Assembly: GCA_027623585.1 (NCBI GenBank)
Contig: JAQBVK010000096.1
Coordinates: 1-8,411 of the forward strand
DNA length: 8,411 bases
Source: Planctomycetota bacterium
Lineage (GTDB): Bacteria; Planctomycetota; UBA1135
Reading direction: 5' to 3'
Shown: positions 1 to 6,328 of the stretch, piece by piece
Layout: the number at the start of each line of letters is the position of its first letter
Numbering within the stretch: position 1 is the first letter of the stretch
Position numbers and translations under genes: made by a program
Notes under the pieces: model-generated
What the model saw: the letters and a program-made list of their open reading frames with translations, nothing else
What the model was told of the DNA's origin: nothing
The model's database searches: none

Positions 1-43
1 GCATCGCTTTGATGAATGATTTGCCATTGCGGCCCATTGGCAT
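1..43 (-). CDS. Possible start of a gene downstream of ileS (partial, very uncertain)
   Basis: Past the ileS stop, an ATG at 43-41 opens a frame that stays open to the window edge. It gives only 14 codons, reading MPMGRNGKSFIKAM. It lies 6 bases after the ileS stop, which would suit an operon partner, and another in-frame ATG lies at 37-35. There is no Shine-Dalgarno-like sequence before it, and 14 open codons are not evidence of coding by themselves. The stretch is visibly more AT-rich than the genes around it. No family can be assigned. Confidence 0.2.
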   Translation of the reverse strand, partial: MPMGRNGKSFIKAM

Positions 44-49
44 TTAGGT

Positions 50-3000
50 TCAACAGTGAGTGCACTTCCTACCGCGATCCGTGAGACGGGTCACACCGAT
101 CTTCACCACGCGCTCACCGGGCAGATCCCAGGTGCGCGCATCGGCGCCGGGGGCGTCGGTGAGCTGTAAGCCGCCGGGCGCAAGCGCTTCGTCTGCGATC
201 CACGCGCCGTGCTCGGTGAGCGCCGCCAGAACTTCACCGGATGCAGCGACGCGCAACTCGATGCGGTCGCCCACGTCGAATGCGCTTTCCTTGCGTTGCG
301 TCTGCACGCGGTTCAGCACTTCGCGCGCAATGCCTTCGCGTTCGAGTTCCGGCGTCAGCTTGACGTCGAGCACGATCGTGACGAAGCCGTCCGTCTCCGC
401 CTCTTGGCCCTCCGCAGGCAGGTACTGGATCACGACGTCCTCCGCGGTGAGCGTGACTCCTTCGACTTCACGCGCTTCCCCCATCTGCACACCCTGCGCC
501 TCCGCGTAGTGGAACTTCGCGATCGCCGCGGCCACCGCCTTCATCTTCGCGCCGGCCTTGGGGCCGAGCGTCGGGAAGTTCGGTTTGATCACCACGCGCA
601 CTCCGGCGTCCTGAGGATTCGCAGCCCACACAATACGTTTCACATTCAACTCCTCACGTAGTTCGCGTTCGAAGTCCATCGGAGTCGGAAGTCCCTGGTC
701 GCGAACCATCCGCTCGAAGTAGTCGAGACTCGGCAGACAAACCGTTACCTTTGGCAGAGGCTGACGGGTGCGAATGCCGGCCTTCTCGCGCCGCGCACGG
801 CCAAGACGAGCAGCACGCAAGATCGGCTCGAGCGCTTGCTCGAGCGGTGCGTTGCCGGCGGCGCCGCCTTCCGGCAACAGCGCGCAGTGCACGCTGCCCT
901 GATCGGGCGCGAGCTTGCGCCACAGCGCATCGGCGAGGAAGGGCGCCACCGGAGCGCAGAGGCGCGCGACCGCGTGCAGCACCTCGTAGAGAGTCGCGAA
1001 GGCGGAGGCAGCCTGCGCGTCGGCGTCCGTGCCCCAGAACCTGCGGCGCGAACGGCGCACGTACCAGTTCGACAATTCATCCACGATGAACTCGTCGAGC
1101 CGGCGCAGGGCCAGATGCGGTTCCAAACCCTCGAAGGAGGAACGCACCACGGCGATCGTGGTGCCGAGCCGCGCGAGGATCCAGCGATCCAGCGCCGGGC
1201 GCTGCGCCACGGCCGGCGCGCGCGCGTGATCCGCGAGGCTCCAGCCTTCCGTGCGGGAGTACAGCGCGAAGAAGTCGTAGCAGGCCGACAGCGTGCCGAG
1301 CACCCGGCGGCGCACGTCCTCGATCGCGGAATCGTCGTAACGGCGCGATTGGTGCGCGGCGCCGGCGGCAAGCAGGCTCCAGCGGATCGCGTCGGCGCCG
1401 TGGCGCTGCACCGCCGCGTACGGATCCACGAGGTTGCCGATGCGTTTGGACATCTTCTGTCCCTTCGCGTCGAGCAACAAACCATTCACCAGACAGCTCT
1501 TGAAGGCGCCGCCCGCGGGCAGCCGCAAGGCTTCCTCACGGCCTTGATCGATCGCGCTGATGAACACGCCGATCGCGTGCAGGGTGTAGAACCAGCCGCG
1601 CGTTTGATCGACGCCTTCGGCGATGTAGTCGGCCGGGAACTGCTCGCGCAGGGTGTCGCGGTTCTCGAAAGGCCAGTGATGCTGCGCGAAGGGCATGGCG
1701 CCGCTGTCGAACCAGCAATCGATGACCTGCGACACGCGCCGCATGGTGCCGGCCTTGCCGGGCTGCAACCGGGACGCCGGAAAGGCGATCGCATCCACGC
1801 CAGGACGGTGCGGATCGAAGTCCGCCGGCAAGCTGCCAGCCAGCTCGGCGAGTTCCTCGAAGCCTCCGACGCAGCGCCAGTGGTCGGGATCTTCGTCGTT
1901 CACCCACACCGGTAGCGGTGTACCCCAGTAGCGATCGCGCGACAGCGCCCAATCCACGTTGTTCGCCAGCCATTCGCCCATCCGGCCGCTGCCGATCTCC
2001 GGCGGCGACCAGCGGATCTTGCGATTCACCTCGATCATCTTGTCCGCGTAGGCCGTGGTCTTCAGGAACCAAGCCGGCGCCGGGAAGTAGATCAGCGGCG
2101 TGTCGCAACGCCAGCAGTGCGGATAGGAGTGGCGATACTGCGAAAGCTTGAGCAAACGATCGCGCAGCTTCAGATCGCGCGCGAGGTCCTTGTTGGCATC
2201 GCGGAAGAAGGTGCCGGGCGGCACGCCGGCGATCTCCGCGAGCAGCCGCGCGTCCTCCCCCACACACAGGCGCGCCTGCATGCCCTCGCGTTGGCCGATG
2301 CGGAAGTCGTCGGCGCCGTAGGGCGCCATGTGCACGACGCCGGTTCCGTCCTCGGCGCTGACGAACTCGTCCGCGACCACGCGGTGGCGGGAATCACCCT
2401 CCAGTACCACTCTGCCGCCTTCCCAGGCGAACAGCGGCTCGTAGGCGAGCCCGATCAGTTCGGAACCCTTCACAGTTCCGAGCGCTTCGCGCGGCTCCTT
2501 GCCGAAGACCTCGTCCAACTTGGGGGCGAGCAGCACGAACTTGCGTTCGCCGACGCGCGTCACCGCGTATTCGAAGTCCGGATGCACGCAAACGGCGAAA
2601 TTGGAGGGCAGCGTCCACGGGGTGGTGGTCCAAGCCACCACTTCGGCCCCTTCGAGTAGACCCTTCGCGCCGGTCAGCGGGAAACTCACCCACACCGAAG
2701 GATCGTCGAGATCCTTGTAGCCCTGTCCGACCTCGTGACTCGACAACCCGGTGCCGCAACGCCCGCACCACGGCAGCACCTTGCGGCCGCGGTAGAGCAA
2801 ATCGTTGGCGGCGAAACGCGAAAGCAGATACCAGACGCTTTCGACGTAATCCTTCTCGTAGGTGACGTAAGGATGGGCGTAGTCGAGCAAGTAGCCGATG
2901 CGCTCCGACAACCGCTCCCAGTCCTGCTTGTAGGTCCACACCGAGGCGCGGCACTTCTCGTTGAACTCCTCGATGCCGAGCTGCTCGATGTCGGGCTTGC

Positions 3001-3316
3001 CGCTGATCCCGAGCTGTTTCTCGACCTCCAGCTCGACCGGCAGTCCGTGCGTGTCCCATCCGGCCTTGCGCTCGACGCGATACCCCGCCATCGTCCAGTA
3101 GCGGCACACGGAGTCCTTCAGCGTGCGCGCAAGCACGTGGTGGATGCCTGGCCGGCCGTTGGCGGTGGGCGGCCCCTCGTAGAACACGAAGGGTTCCGCG
3201 CCGGCGCGCGCCTCCAGCGTTCGGGCCAGCAGGTCCTCGTGGCGCCACAGCTCGAGGATCTCCAACTCGAAGACATCGGGCTTCTCGAGGGGGAAGCGGC
3301 CCAGACTCGCAAACAT
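50..3316 (-). CDS. ileS: Isoleucyl-tRNA synthetase, long eukaryal-like type
   Basis: This cytoplasmic class I synthetase charges tRNA-Ile with isoleucine using ATP and edits misactivated valine. The protein is 1088 residues, longer than the roughly 930-950 of the E. coli type and like the eukaryal-like type. The class I signature HIGH appears as GIHH (57-60), in the context GPPTANGRPGIHHV. The second ATP motif is KMSKR (621-625). The CP1 editing insertion covers about 200-400, with TTPWTLPSN (231-239) and HMAPYGADDF (329-338). Two CxxC pairs, C184/C187 and C401/C404, look like zinc knuckles. The anticodon-binding helical domain is about 705-870, and the rest resembles DUF5915. The usual C-terminal zinc finger of the short type is absent, but the protein ends in RKCTHC. 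ATG 3316 was chosen because MFASLGRFPLEKPD begins where the family begins; the open frame continues upstream but encodes nothing family-like. No Shine-Dalgarno sequence precedes it. The assignment is secure. Confidence 0.97.
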   Translation of the reverse strand: MFASLGRFPLEKPDVFELEILELWRHEDLLARTLEARAGAEPFVFYEGPPTANGRPGIHHVLARTLKDSVCRYWTMAGYRVERKAGWDTHGLPVELEVEKQLGISGKPDIEQLGIEEFNEKCRASVWTYKQDWERLSERIGYLLDYAHPYVTYEKDYVESVWYLLSRFAANDLLYRGRKVLPWCGRCGTGLSSHEVGQGYKDLDDPSVWVSFPLTGAKGLLEGAEVVAWTTTPWTLPSNFAVCVHPDFEYAVTRVGERKFVLLAPKLDEVFGKEPREALGTVKGSELIGLAYEPLFAWEGGRVVLEGDSRHRVVADEFVSAEDGTGVVHMAPYGADDFRIGQREGMQARLCVGEDARLLAEIAGVPPGTFFRDANKDLARDLKLRDRLLKLSQYRHSYPHCWRCDTPLIYFPAPAWFLKTTAYADKMIEVNRKIRWSPPEIGSGRMGEWLANNVDWALSRDRYWGTPLPVWVNDEDPDHWRCVGGFEELAELAGSLPADFDPHRPGVDAIAFPASRLQPGKAGTMRRVSQVIDCWFDSGAMPFAQHHWPFENRDTLREQFPADYIAEGVDQTRGWFYTLHAIGVFISAIDQGREEALRLPAGGAFKSCLVNGLLLDAKGQKMSKRIGNLVDPYAAVQRHGADAIRWSLLAAGAAHQSRRYDDSAIEDVRRRVLGTLSACYDFFALYSRTEGWSLADHARAPAVAQRPALDRWILARLGTTIAVVRSSFEGLEPHLALRRLDEFIVDELSNWYVRRSRRRFWGTDADAQAASAFATLYEVLHAVARLCAPVAPFLADALWRKLAPDQGSVHCALLPEGGAAGNAPLEQALEPILRAARLGRARREKAGIRTRQPLPKVTVCLPSLDYFERMVRDQGLPTPMDFERELREELNVKRIVWAANPQDAGVRVVIKPNFPTLGPKAGAKMKAVAAAIAKFHYAEAQGVQMGEAREVEGVTLTAEDVVIQYLPAEGQEAETDGFVTIVLDVKLTPELEREGIAREVLNRVQTQRKESAFDVGDRIELRVAASGEVLAALTEHGAWIADEALAPGGLQLTDAPGADARTWDLPGERVVKIGVTRLTDRGRKCTHC

Positions 3317-3323
3317 CGCTCGG

Positions 3324-3329
3324 ATTCTA
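3324..3329 (-). promoter_or_regulatory. ileS: Candidate -10 element for ileS, leaderless geometry
   Basis: On the minus strand TAGAAT matches TATAAT at 5 of 6 positions and is followed by exactly 7 bases, CCGAGCG, before the ileS ATG. A transcript from this element would start at or within a base or two of the ATG. No Shine-Dalgarno sequence occurs in the gap, which fits leaderless translation. No recognisable -35 hexamer lies 16-18 bases upstream, where the sequence is alternating CG. Such hexamers can arise by chance, so this is a candidate only. Confidence 0.4.
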
Positions 3330-3362
3330 GTCGCACTGGGGCGGGTCGCGCGTAGTCCATGT

Positions 3363-3379
3363 GGGGATAGAATGTCCCC
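3363..3379. promoter_or_regulatory. Inverted repeat GGGGA-N7-TCCCC in the divergent spacer
   Basis: GGGGA (3363-3367) and TCCCC (3375-3379) form a perfect 5-base dyad around TAGAATG. The loop contains the candidate -10 hexamer of the rightward flotillin unit. A dyad placed here could be an operator where a repressor blocks polymerase. It could also form a small hairpin at the extreme 5' end of an RNA started further upstream. The arms are short and GC-rich, so chance occurrence is possible. Confidence 0.3.
3368..3373 (+). promoter_or_regulatory. Candidate -10 element for the OB-fold protein/flotillin unit
   Basis: TAGAAT on the plus strand matches TATAAT at 5 of 6 positions and lies 21 bases before the ATG at 3395, which would leave a leader of about 14 bases. 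The -35 position 17 bases upstream reads GTCGCG, a poor match. The leader has no Shine-Dalgarno sequence; CCTCC just before the ATG has the wrong polarity. The hexamer is identical to the one facing ileS in the same spacer. Confidence 0.35.
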
Positions 3380-3394
3380 GGCCCCTGATCCTCC

Positions 3395-3976
3395 ATGTTC
3401 CAAGACTTCTTCGCAGGCGACGCGCTCTGGTTTTCCGTTCCCGCGGTTGCGGGCACGGCCTTCTTCCTGATCCGTTTGCTGCTGCTCATGTTCGGCGGCA
3501 TCGCCGATGCCGACATCGGCGGCATGGAAGCCGACACCGGCATGGAAGTGCATCACGGCGACTCTGGCCTCGCCGCGCAGTTCTTGTCGATTCAAGGCAT
3601 CACCGCCTTCTTCATGGGCTTCGGCTGGACCGGCTACGCCACGAAGTTCGGGCTCGCCTGGGGACTCGGCGCGTCTTTCGCTGCCGCCATCGTCGGCGGA
3701 TCCTTCTTCGTATTCCTGATCGGCAGCCTGTTCAGGAGCGCGCGCAAACTCGAAGCCGACGGCACCGTGAACCTCAGCGATGCGGCAGGCGTCGAAGGCG
3801 AGGTCTACGCGTCGGTGCCCGAGCGCGGAGGCGGCAGCGGCCAAGTGCGCATCGTCGTCCGCGAACGCCAGCGCATCGTCAACGCCGTCAGCGCGGGCTC
3901 CGCGCTGCCGACGCGCACTCGCGTTCGAGTGGCCAGCGTCAATTCCGACCGCACCGTGACCGTGGAACCCATTTGA
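3395..3976 (+). CDS. YuaF/YqiJ-type OB-fold inner membrane protein (NfeD-like), flotillin partner
   Basis: The protein has 193 residues. It carries three hydrophobic segments (about 11-33, 63-83 and 86-113) and then a soluble beta-rich domain (about 120-193) resembling the OB fold of NfeD-family proteins. Between helices 1 and 2 lies an acidic, His-containing loop (37-58) with DADIGG, MEADTG and EVHHGD. The second helix contains GFGWTG (75-80), a feature I recall from YuaF-like proteins, which also have an acidic loop here. Known members sit in the membrane beside a flotillin, as in B. subtilis YuaF-FloT and E. coli YqiJ-YqiK, and are thought to assist its assembly or spacing. The flotillin gene follows with a 1-base TGATG overlap, so the two are surely co-transcribed and probably translationally coupled. 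ATG 3395 is the only ATG that keeps the whole first helix. No family-specific catalytic residues are expected; the NfeD protease domain is absent. Confidence 0.85.
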   Translation: MFQDFFAGDALWFSVPAVAGTAFFLIRLLLLMFGGIADADIGGMEADTGMEVHHGDSGLAAQFLSIQGITAFFMGFGWTGYATKFGLAWGLGASFAAAIVGGSFFVFLIGSLFRSARKLEADGTVNLSDAAGVEGEVYASVPERGGGSGQVRIVVRERQRIVNAVSAGSALPTRTRVRVASVNSDRTVTVEPI

Positions 3977-5532
3977 TGACACTATTGCCTCTTTCGGCCG
4001 CCGTTTTTGAGCAAGCGGGTATTGAAACCTTCCTGCCGCTCGTCGGCGGAATCCTGCTGCTGATCCTGTTCCTGGTGGTCTTCACGATCCGCCAGTACAA
4101 GCGTTGCCCTTCGAACCGCGTGTTGGTGGTGTTCGGTAAGGTCGGCGCTCAGCGCGCGGCCAAGTGCCTGCACGGCGGCGGCGTGTTCGTGATCCCGCTG
4201 ATCCAGGACTACGAGTACCTCAAGCTGGATCCGATGGTGATCGAGATCCCGCTGTCCGGCGCGCTCTCGCAGAACAACATCCGCGTCAACGTGCCCTCCA
4301 CCTTCACGGTGGGCATCAGCACCGATCCGGTTTTGATGAACAACGCGGCCGAGCGCTTGCTCGGCATGGACGAGCGCAAGATCGCGGAGCAGGCGCAGGA
4401 CATCATCCTGGGTCAATTGCGTCTGGTAATCGCGACCCTGACCATCGAAGAGATCAACAAGGACCGCGAGAAATTCATGTCGCTGGTCAACGAGAACGTC
4501 GCACAGGAAATCAACAAGATCGGCCTGGACCTGATCAACGTGAACATCCGCGACATCACCGACGAATCCGGCTACATCGAAGCGATCGGCAAACGCGCGG
4601 CGGCCGAAGCCATCAACAAGGCCCGGGTCGACGTGGCGCAACAAGAGCGCGACGGCGCGATCGGCCAGGCCTTGGCGGTGCGCGAGCAAACCGTCAGCGT
4701 GGCGCGTGAAGTCGCGAGCGGCATCGAAGGCGAGAAGGACGCCGAGCGCAAACAGCGCATCGCGGTGTCGGCCTTCGAAGCGTCGGCGGTCGAAGGCGAG
4801 AACAACGCCCAGGCCAACATCGCCGAGTACAACGCCAAGCTGCGCGAGGTGCAGGCCGAGGCCAAGCGCCGCGGCGACGTAGCGTTAGCGAAGGCGCAAG
4901 AAATGATCTTCGTGGCCGAGCGTGAACAAGAACTCGCGCGTCTGTCCAAGGAGCAACTCGCTCCCCAGGAGATCGAGAAGAAGCGCATCGAAATTGATGC
5001 CGAAGCGGTCGCCGAGCGCTCACGGCGCGAAGCGCGCGGTGAAGCTGACGCGATTCTGGCCAAGTACCTGGCCGAGGCCGAGGGCATCCGCAAGGTGCTC
5101 GACGCCAAGGCGGCGGGCTACCGCGGTCTGATGGAAGCCTGCGCGGCGCGGCCGGAGATCGCGCCCACGCTCTTGCTGGTAGAGAAGCTGCCCGAGATCG
5201 TCAAAGAGCAGGTCAAAGCGATCCAGAACCTCAAGATCGACAAGGTCACGGTCTGGGAAGGTGGACGCGGTGGCGGCGGAAGGAGCGGCTCGAACGGTTC
5301 GACCGCCGACTTCCTGTCGAGTCTGATCGGCGCTTTGCCGCCGGTCCATGAGTTGGCGCGTCAGGCCGGCATCGAATTGCCTGGTGTGCTGGGTCGCGTG
5401 CGCGAGGAAGACATCGGTGGCGAGACTCCGCCGCCCGCGAACAGCCCGCGCCCGACACCGAGTCCCGCGCCCGCCCCGGAATCCTCGACCGGCGGGCCGC
5501 CGCCCCTACCGAAGGGCCCGCACAAGGCGTGA
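3976..5532 (+). CDS. Flotillin (SPFH-domain membrane scaffold protein)
   Basis: Flotillins are oligomeric scaffolds that line membrane microdomains and affect membrane fluidity, secretion and signalling. The 518-residue product has one N-terminal membrane helix (about 18-38), close in layout to B. subtilis FloT and E. coli YqiK. An SPFH/band-7 domain follows (about 40-215), including NVPSTFTVGISTDP and IGLDLINVNIRDITDESGYIEAIG-like sequence (182-205). A long charged Ala/Glu-rich coiled coil (about 205-385) comes next. The conserved C-terminal stretch NLKIDKVTVWEGG is at 418-430, then a Gly/Ser linker and a segment with FLSSLIGALPPVHEL (446-460). The last 34 residues (485-518) form a Pro-rich tail, perhaps a flexible spacer or docking peptide. 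ATG 3976 overlaps the partner gene's stop by one base and starts just before the membrane helix. Only a weak GGA precedes it, so coupling to upstream translation is likely. The assignment is secure; FloT-like versus YqiK-like is not resolved. Confidence 0.95.
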   Translation: MTLLPLSAAVFEQAGIETFLPLVGGILLLILFLVVFTIRQYKRCPSNRVLVVFGKVGAQRAAKCLHGGGVFVIPLIQDYEYLKLDPMVIEIPLSGALSQNNIRVNVPSTFTVGISTDPVLMNNAAERLLGMDERKIAEQAQDIILGQLRLVIATLTIEEINKDREKFMSLVNENVAQEINKIGLDLINVNIRDITDESGYIEAIGKRAAAEAINKARVDVAQQERDGAIGQALAVREQTVSVAREVASGIEGEKDAERKQRIAVSAFEASAVEGENNAQANIAEYNAKLREVQAEAKRRGDVALAKAQEMIFVAEREQELARLSKEQLAPQEIEKKRIEIDAEAVAERSRREARGEADAILAKYLAEAEGIRKVLDAKAAGYRGLMEACAARPEIAPTLLLVEKLPEIVKEQVKAIQNLKIDKVTVWEGGRGGGGRSGSNGSTADFLSSLIGALPPVHELARQAGIELPGVLGRVREEDIGGETPPPANSPRPTPSPAPAPESSTGGPPPLPKGPHKA

Positions 5533-5534
5533 TC

Positions 5535-5556
5535 GCGCGCGTTCGTTAGCGCGCGC
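5535..5556. terminator. GC-rich hairpin at the convergent gene junction, candidate bidirectional terminator
   Basis: Right after the flotillin stop, GCGCGCG (5535-5541) and CGCGCGC (5550-5556) form a perfect 7-base-pair stem with an 8-base loop. The pairing can slip by one base. The hairpin lies between convergent genes and its right arm falls inside the last codons of the leftward heptad-protein gene. There is no T-tract on either side, so it is not a classical intrinsic terminator. A run of alternating CG can also form such a stem by chance. Confidence 0.35.
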
Positions 5557-6280
5557 CAGCAGAAGCGTCGAGCAGCGCTTCGGTCGAACGCTTGGCCGGC
5601 GCCGCAGTGGCGACGTGTGCAGTTTTCTGTCTGCTGCCGATGCGCCACAGCAAGGCCACGACCGCGAACCAGGCGAAGGCCAACGCGCCGACGATCGGGA
5701 GCAGCCAAACCGAGAGGGATTGGACTCCCTTCTCGACTTGCGGCATCACGTCCTCGATCAGCGAAGGTCCGAGCGTGTCGAGTTGTTCGCTCATGCGATC
5801 GAGTCCTGCGTTGGTGGCCGCCAAAGTGCCCAGCATGGTGTTCAATTGGCCGCCCATGCCTTGCATGCCCGAGCTCGTCGCATTGATTCCCACCAGCACC
5901 TCGCCCAGCAAGGAGTTGGTGGTGTTCATCGCATTTCCGAGCCCTTCCGAGCTATTGCGCACGTCTTCCATTTGACCCACCATCACGTCCAGCATGCCGA
6001 GCGAGTTCTGCATGCCTTCCAGCGAGCCGCGCACGGCTTGAAGTTGCTGCAGCATCGCGGCAAGCCGCGCATCCATCGCGTCGAGACCGGCATTGGTCGT
6101 GCCCAGACTCGAATTGGTGACGCCCAGGCTGGCGTTCATGGCCTCCACGTCGCCGGCCATGCCGGTCATGGTCGTGCTCATGGAAGAAATCTCGCCCGGC
6201 GCCTCGGCGAGCGCGCACGCGCCGCAGAGGAGCACCGGGACGAGCAAGAATGCGGACGAGGGGAAGAAGTTGCGGTTCAT
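5546..6280 (-). CDS. Secreted, membrane-anchored heptad-repeat protein of unknown function
   Basis: I do not recognise a family. The 244-residue product has a signal-peptide-like N-terminus: Arg3, a hydrophobic run of about 5-25, and a plausible signal peptidase site after ALA at 23-25. Residues 34-187 can be divided into 22 consecutive heptads with no insertion. The first position is mostly Met, Leu, Ile, Val or Thr, and Leu is often fifth, as in MNASLGV, TNSSLGT, TNAGLDA and MDARLAA. A single membrane helix follows (about 192-214, WLLPIVG to ALLWRI), then a basic tail starting RIGSRQK. This predicts a periplasmic or extracytoplasmic rod anchored by its C-terminus, with the tail inside. The rod is rich in Met, Gly, Asn and Ser and has few charges, unlike ordinary coiled coils. 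Cys22 could be lipidated, but the lipobox is poor. ATG 6280 has GGAG at 6 bases. The gene is 48 bases downstream of the GNAT gene and probably in its operon. Confidence 0.8.
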   Translation of the reverse strand: MNRNFFPSSAFLLVPVLLCGACALAEAPGEISSMSTTMTGMAGDVEAMNASLGVTNSSLGTTNAGLDAMDARLAAMLQQLQAVRGSLEGMQNSLGMLDVMVGQMEDVRNSSEGLGNAMNTTNSLLGEVLVGINATSSGMQGMGGQLNTMLGTLAATNAGLDRMSEQLDTLGPSLIEDVMPQVEKGVQSLSVWLLPIVGALAFAWFAVVALLWRIGSRQKTAHVATAAPAKRSTEALLDASAGAR

Positions 6281-6286
6281 GCCTAA

Positions 6287-6290
6287 CTCC
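6287..6290 (-). promoter_or_regulatory. Ribosome binding site of the heptad-repeat protein gene
   Basis: On the minus strand GGAG lies 6 bases before the ATG at 6280 (GGAGTTAGGCATG), an ideal spacing. It is the clearest Shine-Dalgarno sequence at a gene start in the window and fixes this start. It also shows that this gene can be translated independently of the GNAT gene upstream. Confidence 0.6.
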
Positions 6291-6328
6291 GCCCCTCCAT
6301 CGGCCGCCTGCCACTGCCGCCTTGAGGC

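Noticed and set aside
836..1915. 359-codon open frame on the plus strand opposite ileS
   Set aside because: It is antisense to conserved synthetase sequence, rich in Arg, Ala, His and Gly, and has no domain or ribosome binding site. It is explained by codon bias of ileS.
3317..3394. T-box riboswitch in front of ileS
   Set aside because: The spacer is only 78 bases, far shorter than a T-box leader, has no T-box sequence, and the candidate promoter leaves almost no leader.
3361..3975. Upstream extension of the flotillin frame by 205 codons
   Set aside because: It overlaps the OB-fold protein gene on the same strand in another frame and is extremely Arg-rich, a shadow composition. The flotillin starts at 3976, directly before its membrane helix.
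3317..3982. Upstream extension of the ileS reading frame by 222 codons
   Set aside because: It lies antisense across the whole OB-fold protein gene, has low-complexity Ala/Gly/Glu/His composition and no family similarity. IleS proteins begin near MFASLG. It is a lack of stop codons in GC-rich DNA.
6205..6220. Lipoprotein signal in the heptad-repeat protein
   Set aside because: Cys22 is preceded by C-G-A and Cys19 by V-L-L; neither is a good lipobox. Cleavage after ALA at residues 23-25 fits better, though lipidation is not excluded.
5546..6280. Heptad protein as a chemoreceptor or phage tape-measure protein
   Set aside because: There is no chemoreceptor hairpin tip or HAMP domain, it is far too short for a tape measure, and no phage genes are nearby.
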